Positions 53,486 to 61,317 are shown, counted from the first letter of the stretch. The stretch: DNA of 64,000 nucleotides from Leucobacter sp. OLIS6 (GCF_002752355.1 NZ_MRAV01000011.1:186001-250000), one strand, 5' to 3'. The notes: generated from the letters alone by a model not told the origin. Made by a program: numbers and translations.

Positions 53486-54844
53486 GTGAAGAAGCTGTTG
53501 ATCGCCAACCGTGGCGAGATCGCGGTCCGGATCATCCGGACCGCGCGGGAGATGGGGATCGCGACCGTCGCGGTCGTGAGCGAGGGGGATCGCGGCTCCA
53601 ACGCCGAGCGCCTGGCTGACGAGTCGGTGGTGATCGGGCCGGCGCCGGCCGGCCTCAGCTACCTCAACCACGACGCGATCCTCGCGGCCGCCGCCGAGAC
53701 CGGCGCCGACGCGATCCATCCCGGCTACGGCTTCCTCTCGGAGAACGCGGTCTTCGCGCGCCGGGTGCGCGACGCCGGCCTCACCTGGGTCGGGCCGACC
53801 CCCGAGGCCATCGAGCTCATGGGCGACAAATCCCGTGCCCGTCAGGCGGCCATCGAGGCGGGCGTGCCCGTGCTCGCCGGCACCGACGGCGCGCTCGACA
53901 CCGACGGCGACATCGAAGCGATCGCCGACGGGATCGGCTACCCCCTGGTGGTCAAGGCATCGGCCGGCGGCGGCGGGCGAGGCATCCGCCGCATCGCCTC
54001 GCGCGCGGAGGTGCGCAGCACCGTCGAGGTCGCGCAGGCCGAGGCGCTCGCCGCCTTCAACTCCCGCGAGGTCTACTTCGAGCGCTTCGTCACGGCGGCC
54101 CGCCACGTCGAGGTGCAGGTCTTCGGCGACGGCGAGACCTGGGTGCACCTCGGCGACCGCGACTGCTCGATGCAGCGGCGGCAGCAGAAGGTGATCGAGG
54201 AGGCCCCCGCGCCCGGACTGCCTGACGAGCTGCGGCAGCGGATGCGCGACACCTCGGTCGAGCTCGCGCGGCAGTCCGCCTACGTGGGCGCCGGGACCAT
54301 CGAGTTCCTGTACGACCCGCAGCGCCAGGAGGTCGCGTTCATCGAGATGAACACCCGCCTGCAGGTCGAGCACCCGATCAGCGAGGCGATCACCGGGATC
54401 GACCTGGTGCGCGAGCAGCTGCGCATCGCCTCGGGCGAGAAGCTCGGGTACACCCAGGACGACATCTCGTTCGAGGGCCACGCCTTCGAGTTCCGGATCA
54501 ACGCCGAGGATCCCGAGAACAACTTCATGCCGAGCCCCGGCCGGATCGAGCAGCTCGACCTCTCGGGCGGCCCGGGCGTGCGCGCCGACTTCGGCTTCTC
54601 GGCCGGGCAGACCGTGGTCCCGTTCTACGACTCGCTGCTCGGCAAGCTGATCGTCTGGGCGCCGGACCGGGAGCAGGCGCTCGCACGCGCCGCTCGCGCG
54701 CTCGACGAGGTCGAGATCAGCGGGATCAAGTCGACCGTGCCGCTCATGCGCCGGCTCGTCGCGCTCGACGACTTCGCAGCGGCGACGCACCACACGACCT
54801 ACATCGAATCGGTGAGCGGACTGCTGGAGGGAAGCGCATCATGA
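53486..54844 (+). CDS. Biotin carboxylase (AccC-like) of the PxpABC system
   Basis: ATP-dependent carboxylation of biotin on the adjacent carrier, 452 residues. It starts KKLLIANRGEIAVRIIRTA, has GDKSRARQAAIEAGVP, the glycine-rich ATP lid KASAGGGGRGIRRIAS, and FIEMNTRLQVEHPISEAITG with catalytic Glu and Arg. This is a complete single-function biotin carboxylase. AAGGAG precedes ATG/GTG 53486. Its stop overlaps pxpB by 4 bp, which ties it to lactam hydrolysis and not to fatty acid synthesis. Confidence 0.94.
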   Translation: MKKLLIANRGEIAVRIIRTAREMGIATVAVVSEGDRGSNAERLADESVVIGPAPAGLSYLNHDAILAAAAETGADAIHPGYGFLSENAVFARRVRDAGLTWVGPTPEAIELMGDKSRARQAAIEAGVPVLAGTDGALDTDGDIEAIADGIGYPLVVKASAGGGGRGIRRIASRAEVRSTVEVAQAEALAAFNSREVYFERFVTAARHVEVQVFGDGETWVHLGDRDCSMQRRQQKVIEEAPAPGLPDELRQRMRDTSVELARQSAYVGAGTIEFLYDPQRQEVAFIEMNTRLQVEHPISEAITGIDLVREQLRIASGEKLGYTQDDISFEGHAFEFRINAEDPENNFMPSPGRIEQLDLSGGPGVRADFGFSAGQTVVPFYDSLLGKLIVWAPDREQALARAARALDEVEISGIKSTVPLMRRLVALDDFAAATHHTTYIESVSGLLEGSAS

Positions 54845-55734
54845 CCCTGCCCGAACAGGCCCGGTACAGCTGGGGCGGCGACGAGTTCCTGCTCGTCGAG
54901 ATCGCCCCCGACATGTCGCTCGAGGCGAACTTCGTCGCCAACACCATGGCGCACGGGCTCGAGGATCAGCGGCTCGACGGCGTCATCGACATCTGCCCCG
55001 CGAACGCCTCGCTGCTCGTCCGCTTCGACCCCGACCGGCTCGCGCACACCGAGCTCATCGAGCGGCTCCGCGCCCTCGAGGGCGAGGTGCGCCGGGCGAC
55101 GGTGCAGGAGCTGCCGACCCGGGTGATCGAGGTGCCCGTCTGGTACGCGGATCCCTACACCCGCGAGACCGAGACCCGGTTCCGCGAGGGGTTCCACCAG
55201 CGCCCCGACGGCACCGACCTCGACTACGCGGCCGAGGTGAACGGGCTCGCCGACGCGGACGAGTTCATCCGCCGGCACCACGAGACCCCGTGGCTCGTGT
55301 CGATGGTCGGCTTCGTCGCGGGCCTCCCGTTCCTGTTCCAGCTGACCCCGCGGGAGCGGCAGCTCCAGGTGCCCAAGTACCTGAGCCCCCGAACCGACAC
55401 CCCGCCGCTCACGCTCGGCATCGGCGGCTGCTTCACCGCGCACTACTCGGTGCGCGGCGCGGGCGGCTACCAGATGCTCGGGATCACGCCGACCCCCATC
55501 TTCGATCCCGAGCAGCGGCTCGCCGATTTCAGCGACTTCATGGTGCTGTTCCGCACGGGCGACATCGTCAAGTACCGCCCCGTCGACGAGGCCGAGTACC
55601 GCGAGATCGAAGCCGCCGTCGCCGACGGGAGCTACCGCTACCGCCAGGCCCCGGTCACCTTCTCCCTCTCCGAGGCGCTCGCCGACCCCGAGGCCTCCAA
55701 CCGTGCGCTCCTGGAGGCCCTCGATGCCGCTTGA
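54841..55734 (+). CDS. pxpB: 5-oxoprolinase subunit B (KipI/AHS1 family)
   Basis: A 297-residue AHS1-domain protein. The core motif is PWLVSMVGFVAGLPFLFQL followed by PRTDTPPLTLGIGGCFTAHY, related to the allophanate hydrolase subunit 1 region of urea carboxylase. It is longer than the 220-240 residues of typical PxpB, with an extra C-terminal part (FRTGDIVKYRPVDEAEYREI) also seen in urea carboxylase. It overlaps the biotin carboxylase by 4 bp and pxpC by 11 bp. Expected to form a complex with PxpC that couples ATP or carboxyl transfer to ring opening. Confidence 0.92.
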   Translation: MTLPEQARYSWGGDEFLLVEIAPDMSLEANFVANTMAHGLEDQRLDGVIDICPANASLLVRFDPDRLAHTELIERLRALEGEVRRATVQELPTRVIEVPVWYADPYTRETETRFREGFHQRPDGTDLDYAAEVNGLADADEFIRRHHETPWLVSMVGFVAGLPFLFQLTPRERQLQVPKYLSPRTDTPPLTLGIGGCFTAHYSVRGAGGYQMLGITPTPIFDPEQRLADFSDFMVLFRTGDIVKYRPVDEAEYREIEAAVADGSYRYRQAPVTFSLSEALADPEASNRALLEALDAA

Positions 55735-56689
55735 GATTCAGACCCCCGGCCTCGCGACCACCGTGCAGGATCGCGGCCGCTTCGGCTACTACCGCTTCGG
55801 GATCCCCCAGGGCGGCGCGATGGATCAGTACGCCGCGACCCTCGCGAACCGGCTCGTCGGCAACGGGCCCGACTCGGCGGTGCTCGAGGCGACCTACCTC
55901 GGGCCGACGCTCACGACCGACGAGGACGTCGTCGTCGCGGTCACCGGCGCACCGGTCGACGTGCTCGTGAACGGCGCGCCCGCCGAGCAGAACGTCCGCC
56001 TCTCGCTCTCCGCAGGCGATCAGCTGTCGTTCGGCATGATCCGCGGCGGCACCAAGTACTTCATCGCGGTGGCGGGCGGGATCGACGTGCCCGAGGTGCT
56101 CGGCTCGCGCTCCACCTACCCGATCGGCAAGCTGGGCGGCTTCGAAGGGCGCGCGCTGCAGGCCGGGGACCGGCTGCCGGTCGGCGCCCCCGCGCCGAGC
56201 GATCGCGCGGTGCTCGATCGGATCCCCGACGCCTGGCTGCCGAGCTACGAGCGCCAGGTCGAGGTGCGGGTGCTGCTGGGGCTCTACGACCACAAGCTCA
56301 CCGCGGAGGGGCTCGCCAACCTCACCGAGGCGGAGTGGACCCTCACCCCGGTCGCGGACCGCATGGGCCTCCGCTTCGACGGCCCGGGTGCGCCCTGGAA
56401 GGCCGAGGAGCAGCCGTTCGGCGCCGGACAGGATCCGTCGAACATCACCGACGCGGGCTACGCCGTCGGATCGATCCAGATCCCGGGCGGCACGCAGCCG
56501 ATCGTGCTGCACTGCGACGCGGTCTCGGGCGGCGGCTACGCCCAGGCCGGAACCGTCATCAGCGCCGACATGGACCTGTTCGCCCGGATGGCGCCGGGGG
56601 TCACGGTGCGCTTCGCACCCGTGACGATGGAGCAGGCGCTCGCGGCGCGCGCCGAGCGGCGCTCCCGCATCGAACGAGTCTGGGCGTAG
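55724..56689 (+). CDS. pxpC: 5-oxoprolinase subunit C (KipA/AHS2 family)
   Basis: A 321-residue AHS2-domain protein. It begins PLEIQTPGLATTVQDRGRFG, with the AHS2 hallmark TVQDxGR, followed by GIPQGGAMDQYAATLANRLV and GFEGRALQAGDRL. C-terminal GYAVGSIQIPGGTQPIVL and SGGGYAQAGTVISADM are conserved. ATG 55724, with GGAGG upstream, is preferred over an earlier ATG that would overlap pxpB further. PxpBC plus biotin carboxylase and carrier resemble a dissected urea carboxylase. Confidence 0.92.
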   Translation: MPLEIQTPGLATTVQDRGRFGYYRFGIPQGGAMDQYAATLANRLVGNGPDSAVLEATYLGPTLTTDEDVVVAVTGAPVDVLVNGAPAEQNVRLSLSAGDQLSFGMIRGGTKYFIAVAGGIDVPEVLGSRSTYPIGKLGGFEGRALQAGDRLPVGAPAPSDRAVLDRIPDAWLPSYERQVEVRVLLGLYDHKLTAEGLANLTEAEWTLTPVADRMGLRFDGPGAPWKAEEQPFGAGQDPSNITDAGYAVGSIQIPGGTQPIVLHCDAVSGGGYAQAGTVISADMDLFARMAPGVTVRFAPVTMEQALAARAERRSRIERVWA

Positions 56690-56698
56690 GAGGAACGC

Positions 56699-56893
56699 AT
56701 GCCACTGGTCACCGTCAAACTGTTCGAGCACCGGCTCCAGGAGGATCCCGAGCTCGCCCGCCGTCTCGCGGTCGCGATCGACGAGGTCGTCGCCGAGCAC
56801 TGCACTCCCGCGAACGGGGCGCGCCCCGACACCTGGGTGACCGTCGAGGGGGTCCCGCGCACGCAGTGGACCTTCAACGGCGAGGTCCGCTGA
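56699..56893 (+). CDS. 4-oxalocrotonate tautomerase-family protein
   Basis: A 64-residue tautomerase subunit. After Met removal, the N-terminal residue is the catalytic Pro (PLVTVKLFEH), the family's hallmark. The C-terminal TWVTVEGVPRTQW keeps a conserved aromatic. AGGAGG precedes ATG 56699. It is last in the pxp operon, 9 bp after pxpC; it may tautomerise the product or substrate (enol/keto or lactam/lactim), which is inference. Confidence 0.85.
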   Translation: MPLVTVKLFEHRLQEDPELARRLAVAIDEVVAEHCTPANGARPDTWVTVEGVPRTQWTFNGEVR

Positions 56894-56907
56894 CCGCTCC
56901 GCACGTC

Positions 56908-56947
56908 GCGTCGGGCCGGCCGCTCTCGCGGCCGGCCCGACGCTTTT
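56908..56947 (+). terminator. Intrinsic terminator of the pxp operon
   Basis: A 15-bp perfect stem (GCGTCGGGCCGGCCG / its complement at 56929-56943), a 6-nt loop and a TTTT tract (56944-56947), just after the tautomerase stop. Confidence 0.9.
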
Positions 56948-57042
56948 CGGCGGGGGCTCTCCCTCCCGGTGAGATCCTCAGACACAATGGGGGCAGGTCC
57001 GGTGCCGCACAGGCGTCGGCTTCCCGCTGCAAAGGAGACTCC

Positions 57043-57621
57043 ATGTCCACCCCCGAAACCTCCACCGAGCGGCACGCGGTCGACGCGATCCGCGTCATCT
57101 TCGGTCTCGGCGGCCTGATCGCGCTGATCGTCGGAATCCTGATCCTCGTCAACCCGCTCAAGTCGGGCGCGATCGCCCTGCAGGTCACCGCCGTGATCCT
57201 CGCGGTCTACATGGTCGGCGCCGGCGTGGTGTCGCTCGGCACGGCGATCTTCTCGAAGACGCTGAGCGGCTGGTCGCGCACCGGCAACATCGTGCTCGGC
57301 ATCCTCTACGTGATCGCCGGCATCGTCGTGATGGCGAACCTCGCCGCCTCGGCCGCGTTCCTCGCCCTGTTCGCGGCGATCGCGATCGGCATCATGTGGC
57401 TGTTCGAGGGCATCTTCGCCCTGAGCACGCTGAAGAAGAGCGGCAACAGCGCCTGGACGATCATCTTCGCGATCATCAGCATCCTCGCCGGTTTCTCGCT
57501 CATGCTCACCCCGATCTGGGGCGCGGTCTACCTGTGGATCTTCGGCGGCGTCTCGCTCGTGATCCTCGGCATCATCCAGATCGTGCGCGCCTTCAAGGTC
57601 AAGGCGGTCGAAGCGGAGTAA
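57043..57621 (+). CDS. HdeD/DUF308 family membrane protein
   Basis: Small integral membrane protein of 192 residues with six predicted TM helices in three hairpins, the DUF308 pattern (IFGLGGLIALIVGILILVNP, then IAGIVVMANLAASAAFLALF). Each hairpin has the typical short polar turn. AAAGGAG lies 6-7 nt before ATG 57043. Function in the cell is unknown; HdeD in E. coli is acid-resistance associated. It is monocistronic. Confidence 0.88.
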   Translation: MSTPETSTERHAVDAIRVIFGLGGLIALIVGILILVNPLKSGAIALQVTAVILAVYMVGAGVVSLGTAIFSKTLSGWSRTGNIVLGILYVIAGIVVMANLAASAAFLALFAAIAIGIMWLFEGIFALSTLKKSGNSAWTIIFAIISILAGFSLMLTPIWGAVYLWIFGGVSLVILGIIQIVRAFKVKAVEAE

Positions 57622-57644
57622 CCGCTCGCAGCCCCTCCGCGCTG

Positions 57645-57711
57645 AGAAGGAGATTCGGGCTCGGACGGAGATCCCCTGAGGGAGCCTCCGCCCGAGCCCG
57701 AATCTCCTTCT
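57645..57711. terminator. Long bidirectional hairpin
   Basis: A 20-bp perfect outer stem (arms 57645-57664 and 57692-57711), with a further CGGAG/CTCCG inner stem after one mismatch, between convergent DUF308 and SseB genes. At 67 bp it is not a member of the 58-bp family. Confidence 0.85.
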
Positions 57712-57733
57712 GCGCGTTCGGGGGCTGCCCCGC

Positions 57734-58273
57734 CTACCGCATCCCCTCGAGCGCGGCCGCGTCGATCGGGGTCTCCGAGAGCGCCAGCTCGATGTACTTG
57801 CGGAGCACGACGAGCTTCGCGGTGCCCGCGTCGAACTCGGCGGCCACGAAGCGGTCGGAGCGGATCAGGTTCAGCGCGCCCAGCGCCGGCATGACCGCGC
57901 CCTTCGCCGCCTCGCCGTTCGAGCCCTTCGGCACGGCGGTGCGCAGCTCGGCCATCGAGGTGAAGAGCGGCAGCACGAGCTGGCCCTTGGTCGAGCGGAT
58001 GGTGCGGATCCGGGTGCCGCTGCGCTTCTGCTTCTTCGAGCCCTTCGCGCCGCCGACCTGCCCGGTCACATCGGCGACCAGGTACCCCTCGCGCAGCGCC
58101 GAGAGGAACGCGGCGAGGCGCTCGTAGTCGGGCGTCGCCTGCAGCGCATCGAGCGCTTCGCGGGCCCCGGTGTTCTCGTAGTCGGCGGTGAGGCCCTCGG
58201 GAACCCGCGGGTCTGCGGATGTCTCCTCGGGGGCCTCGGGGGTCTGCGAGTCGGGGTTCGGGGCGTCGGCCAT
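57734..58273 (-). CDS. SseB-family protein
   Basis: A 179-residue SseB-domain protein. An acidic, Pro-rich N-terminus of about 35 residues precedes the domain, with RIRTIRSTKGQLVLPLFTSM and AAEFDAGTAKLVVLRKYIELAL as family segments. TAGAAT lies 7 nt before ATG 58273, suggesting a leaderless transcript. SseB proteins are of unknown biochemical function, and no relation to the neighbouring biotin genes is evident. Confidence 0.82.
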   Translation of the reverse strand: MADAPNPDSQTPEAPEETSADPRVPEGLTADYENTGAREALDALQATPDYERLAAFLSALREGYLVADVTGQVGGAKGSKKQKRSGTRIRTIRSTKGQLVLPLFTSMAELRTAVPKGSNGEAAKGAVMPALGALNLIRSDRFVAAEFDAGTAKLVVLRKYIELALSETPIDAAALEGMR

Positions 58274-58296
58274 GCCCTCGATTCTACGTTCGCCGA

Positions 58297-58956
58297 TCAA
58301 TCGTCGCCGAGCCCGCGGGCCTGCATCGCGGCTCCGGTGGCACGGGCGTGGGCCACCATGCGGATCACGAGCGGGGTCGCGTAGGCGCGCGGGTTCCGCG
58401 AGAGCCCGCGCGCACGCGCGGCGTCGCGCGACTCGGCCGCGATACGGAACGCCTCCGGCAGGGCGCGGAACGCGAGCGAGAACGCGAGCCCGACCCGATC
58501 GGGATCCACGGCGAAGCGGCGGAATGGCCGCAGGCCGCGGGTGATCGCGTCGACCATCTCCTCCGCCCGGGTGGACGCGGTGATGGCCGACGCGGCGATG
58601 ACGAGCGCGAACAGCCCGCTCGTCACGGTGAGCGCCCGGATCGGGCCGTGCTGCCACGCCTGGAATGCGAAGACGAGCACGCCCACCACGGCGAAGCCCA
58701 GCGCCACCCGGAGGAGTCGGCGCCCCCGCAGGCCTGCGATCACCGCAGCGAGGAGGCCCAGGGCGAGCGCGGCGAGGCCGCAGACGAGCGCCGGGGTCGG
58801 GGCGAGGGCCTGCTGCGTCGCGACGATGCCCACCGCGAAGACGGCGAGCGCGAGCAGTTTGACCCCCGGGGAGAGCCGGTGGAGGGGGCCGCTGCCGGGC
58901 ACGTAGCTCCCGATGGGGGAGCCGGCGGGAGCGCGGAGGCCGCGTCGTCGGGTCAC
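58297..58956 (-). CDS. bioN: ECF transporter transmembrane protein EcfT (BioN-like)
   Basis: Scaffold membrane subunit of the biotin ECF importer, 219 residues. The N-terminus GSYVPGSGPLHRLSPGVKLL is typical, followed by four or five TM helices. The coupling helices contain FRIAAESRDAARARGLSRN, where the Ala-Arg-Gly motif contacts the ATPase. The start is GTG 58956. It is third in bioY-ecfA-ecfT order, 4 bp after the ATPase gene. Confidence 0.92.
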   Translation of the reverse strand: MTRRRGLRAPAGSPIGSYVPGSGPLHRLSPGVKLLALAVFAVGIVATQQALAPTPALVCGLAALALGLLAAVIAGLRGRRLLRVALGFAVVGVLVFAFQAWQHGPIRALTVTSGLFALVIAASAITASTRAEEMVDAITRGLRPFRRFAVDPDRVGLAFSLAFRALPEAFRIAAESRDAARARGLSRNPRAYATPLVIRMVAHARATGAAMQARGLGDD

Positions 58957-58960
58957 GGTC

Positions 58961-59668
58961 TCACACCGTCGCCCGGTAGCGCGCGATCACGTCGGCGGGG
59001 TCGCCGTCGGCGACCACGCGTCCGCCCTCGACGAGCAGGGCGCGGTCGCACTGCGCCGCGAGCTCGAGGTCGTGGGTGGCGACGACGAGCTGCTGATCCA
59101 GCCCGAGGAGCAGCTCGCCGATGCGGCGCGCGTTGCGCAGATCGAGCAGGGTGGTCGGCTCGTCGGCGACGAGGATCCCGGGGCCGGCGGCGAGCACGCT
59201 CGCGATCGCGAGGAGCTGCTGCTGGCCGCCCGAGAGCGTGTGCACGCTGCGGTCGGCGAGCGCCGCGAGGCCGAAGCGCTCCAGCACCGCGAGCGCGGCG
59301 GCGTCGCGTTCGGCCCGCCTGCGGTGTTCGCGGCGCAGCGAGAGCGCCACGTCTTCGAGCACGGTCGGCATGACGAGCTGCGCGGCCGGCTGGGTGAAGA
59401 CGAAACCGACGCGGCGGCGGACCTGCGCCCCGTCGTCGATCGTGTCGAGCGGCGAGCCGGCGGCATCGTGCACCCGCACCGCGCCCGCGGTGGGGAGCAC
59501 GAGCCCGTTGACGAGCCTCGCGAGCGTCGACTTGCCCGAGCCGTTGGGCCCGATCACGGCGATGCGGCGCTCGGCGAGCACGAGGTCGAGCGGGTGCAGG
59601 ATCCGGACCGGCTCGTCGCCGGTCCGGTCCGGATCCAGTGCGACCTCGGCGCCGTCGAACTCGATCAC
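58961..59668 (-). CDS. bioM: ECF transporter ATPase (BioM-like)
   Basis: Energising ATPase for biotin uptake, 235 residues. Walker A is GPNGSGKSTLARLVNG, the Q-loop FVFTQPAAQLVMPTVLEDV, signature LSGGQQQLLAIASVLAAGP and Walker B ILVADEPTTLLD. A single ATPase gene implies a homodimer. Its start overlaps the bioY stop by 4 bp. Confidence 0.93.
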   Translation of the reverse strand: MIEFDGAEVALDPDRTGDEPVRILHPLDLVLAERRIAVIGPNGSGKSTLARLVNGLVLPTAGAVRVHDAAGSPLDTIDDGAQVRRRVGFVFTQPAAQLVMPTVLEDVALSLRREHRRRAERDAAALAVLERFGLAALADRSVHTLSGGQQQLLAIASVLAAGPGILVADEPTTLLDLRNARRIGELLLGLDQQLVVATHDLELAAQCDRALLVEGGRVVADGDPADVIARYRATV

Positions 59669-60342
59669 GGTGCGGCGGGTGCGGGGGTCGTCGTGCTCGC
59701 CGTGCGGCGGGCGCGGCGGGGCAGCAGGTCGGGGAACGCGCGGTGCACGCCGGTGGCGACGGCGGCCATCAGGAGGTTCTTGATCACGTCGCCGGGCCAG
59801 AACACGAGGTCGGTGGCGAACGCCTGGTCGAGCGCCATGGGGACGCGGAGCGTGAGGCCGAGGATCCCGAGCGGGTGGATGAAGACGAAGCTCGAGACGA
59901 GGCCCGCGAGCAGGATCAGGGGAATGCTCGTCGCGATGCTGCGCCGGGGGAGCCGCTCGACGATGAAGCCGGTGAGGAACGCGGCGAAGGGGAACGCGAC
60001 GAGGTAGCCGACGGTCGGGCCCGCGAACACGCCGAGGCCCGCGGCGCCGCCCGAGAACACGGGGAGGCCGATCGCGCCCAGCGCGAGGTAGAGGAGCACG
60101 GCGAGGAAGCCGCGGCGCGCGCCGAGCACGGCGCCCGCGAGCATCACGGCGAAGGTCTGGAGCGTGATCGGGACGGGACCGATCGGGATCGCGGGGAGCA
60201 GCGCGCAGGCGGCGATGATCGCGGCGAAGCCGGCGATGAGGGCCAGGTCGGTCGCGGTGCTGCCGCGACGGCGCGACTGCGCGCGCTCGCGCGTCTCGGG
60301 TGCGGTGCGCGCGGCCTCGGGCTGCGGTGCGGGCTGGGTCAT
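59665..60342 (-). CDS. bioY: BioY, biotin substrate-binding S-component
   Basis: Integral membrane biotin receptor, 225 residues, with about six TM helices. The hydrophilic N-terminus of about 30 residues is longer than in most BioY. Conserved parts are PIGPVPITLQTFAVMLAGAV, GARRGFLAVLLYLALGAIGLP (end cited) and GPTVGYLVAFPFAAFL, all close to the biotin-binding family consensus. First gene of the operon, divergent from bioQ with two BioQ boxes between. Biotin import here supports the biotin-dependent lactamase and central carboxylases. Confidence 0.94.
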   Translation of the reverse strand: MTQPAPQPEAARTAPETRERAQSRRRGSTATDLALIAGFAAIIAACALLPAIPIGPVPITLQTFAVMLAGAVLGARRGFLAVLLYLALGAIGLPVFSGGAAGLGVFAGPTVGYLVAFPFAAFLTGFIVERLPRRSIATSIPLILLAGLVSSFVFIHPLGILGLTLRVPMALDQAFATDLVFWPGDVIKNLLMAAVATGVHRAFPDLLPRRARRTASTTTPAPAAP

Positions 60343-60407
60343 CTCGGCTCCGATCCTACGGTTCGCGGCGGTGCCGTGCGCGCCGCCGTCGGTGCCGCGG
60401 TGGCACC

Positions 60408-60420
60408 TGAACAGTGTTCA
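60408..60420. promoter_or_regulatory. BioQ box 1
   Basis: TGAACAGTGTTCA, a 13-bp palindrome in the bioY-bioQ intergenic region. TGAAC-N3-GTTCA matches the biotin regulon operators described for BioQ in Corynebacteria and mycobacteria in general form. Confidence 0.8.
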
Positions 60421-60425
60421 CCTTA

Positions 60426-60442
60426 CCTGAACGGTGTTCAGG
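60426..60442. promoter_or_regulatory. BioQ box 2
   Basis: CCTGAACGGTGTTCAGG, 7-bp arms around 3 bp. Its centre is 20 bp from box 1 (two helical turns), suited to cooperative binding of two dimers. It lies directly upstream of the bioQ promoter. Confidence 0.82.
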
Positions 60443-60452
60443 TGTCGGCATG

Positions 60453-60458
60453 TAGCAT
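60453..60458 (+). promoter_or_regulatory. Candidate -10 box of a leaderless transcript (bioQ)
   Basis: TAGCAT lies 6 nt before ATG 60465, and BioQ box 2 covers the region of the -35. Confidence 0.5.
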
Positions 60459-60464
60459 TCGGGC

Positions 60465-60974
60465 ATGCGCAACTCCCGCTCCGACGTCGTCGCCGCCGCC
60501 CTGCGCGTGCTCGACGCGCAGGGGCTCGAGTTCTGCTCCATGCGGCGGGTCGCCGCGGAGCTCGACGTGCAGCCGAGCGCGCTCTATCACCACGTCGCCG
60601 ACAAGCAGACCCTGCTCGCGCTCATGGCCGACGAGATCGTCGGAACGGTCGACCTCGGCAGCGAGAACCCCGCCGGAATCTGCGCGGACCTGCGGCGAGC
60701 GCTGCTCGGGATCCGCGACGGCGCCGACGTGGTCGCGACCGCGTCGGCCTTCCGCCTCGGCGCGTCGGCGGTCGAGGCCCGGCTCGGCGAGCTCCTCGGC
60801 GAGGACGGCGCGCGCACGCTGCTGCTCTACGTCTTCGGCCATGCCCAGTCGACGCAGACCCAGCTGCAGGCGCGCGAGCTCGGCGTGCTCGCCGACGGGC
60901 CATCGCCGGTCGAGCTCGACGCCTCGTTCGCCCGCGGCGTCGGAATCATCCTCGACGGGGTGCGCGCGGACTGA
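60465..60974 (+). CDS. bioQ: TetR-family biotin regulator BioQ
   Basis: Repressor of biotin uptake genes, 169 residues. The N-terminal helix-turn-helix contains SMRRVAAELDVQPSALYHHV, the TetR recognition segment. The C-terminal ligand domain is short. Two palindromic BioQ-type boxes separate it from divergent bioY, indicating autorepression and bioY control. In actinobacteria lacking the BirA DNA-binding domain, BioQ takes over biotin regulation (established knowledge), which agrees with this position. Confidence 0.85.
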   Translation: MRNSRSDVVAAALRVLDAQGLEFCSMRRVAAELDVQPSALYHHVADKQTLLALMADEIVGTVDLGSENPAGICADLRRALLGIRDGADVVATASAFRLGASAVEARLGELLGEDGARTLLLYVFGHAQSTQTQLQARELGVLADGPSPVELDASFARGVGIILDGVRAD

Positions 60975-60976
60975 GC

Positions 60977-60998
60977 GCGGCGCGGGCCGAGGCGCCGC
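60977..60998. terminator. Small hairpin between convergent bioQ and SCO4848
   Basis: GCGGCGC (60977-60983) and GCGCCGC (60992-60998), 8-nt loop. Weak. Confidence 0.45.
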
Positions 60999-61213
60999 TA
61001 CTGCGCGAGCAGCAGGATCCCGGCCACGGCCGAGACCGCGGCGATGACGAGCGCGATGCCGATCAGCACGGCGTGCACGGTGAGGAACTTCGTCGCCTTG
61101 CCCTGCGCGTCGCGAGCGCGGGGATCCTGACTGACGCGCTTCCAGAACCGGGGCCAGACGACGGCGTTGTAGAGCGCGTTGATGAGCAGCAGGATTCCAG
61201 CGAAGACAGTCAT
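60998..61213 (-). CDS. SCO4848-family small membrane protein
   Basis: A 71-residue protein with two TM helices (FAGILLLINALYNAVVWPRFW and GIALVIAAVSAVAGILLLAQ, each slightly trimmed) joined by a basic cytoplasmic loop (RVSQDPRARDAQGKATKF). This is an actinobacteria-specific conserved family of unknown function. TAGGCT lies 6 nt before ATG 61213 on the minus strand, so the transcript is probably leaderless. Confidence 0.85.
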   Translation of the reverse strand: MTVFAGILLLINALYNAVVWPRFWKRVSQDPRARDAQGKATKFLTVHAVLIGIALVIAAVSAVAGILLLAQ

Positions 61214-61259
61214 GCGTCCAGCCTAGGAGCTTGGCGCGAGTCCATGTCCAAGCCCTCGG

Positions 61260-61317
61260 TCGAGGTTGCAGTTGTGCGCGGAATAGACCGCTATTCCATG
61301 GACAACTGCAACCTCGA
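61260..61317. repeat. 58-bp palindromic element, copy 4 (different arms, same frame)
   Basis: TCGAGGTTGCAGTTGT (61260-61275) and its exact complement (61302-61317) enclose an inner stem GGAATAG/CTATTCC. The total is exactly 58 bp. GAAT is at positions 22-25 and ATTC at 34-37, as in the other copies, although the arm sequence is otherwise unrelated. It follows nucS and precedes the SCO4848 promoter. Confidence 0.85.

Noticed and set aside
53202-56689. Urea amidolyase (urea carboxylase plus allophanate hydrolase)
   Set aside because: No allophanate hydrolase gene (amidase signature) is present, the modules are separate genes, and pxpA is first in the operon.
57645-57711. Fifth member of the 58-bp palindrome family
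   Set aside because: The symmetric unit is 67 bp, an odd length, has AGAAGG/CCTTCT ends and lacks the GAAT/ATTC core positions.
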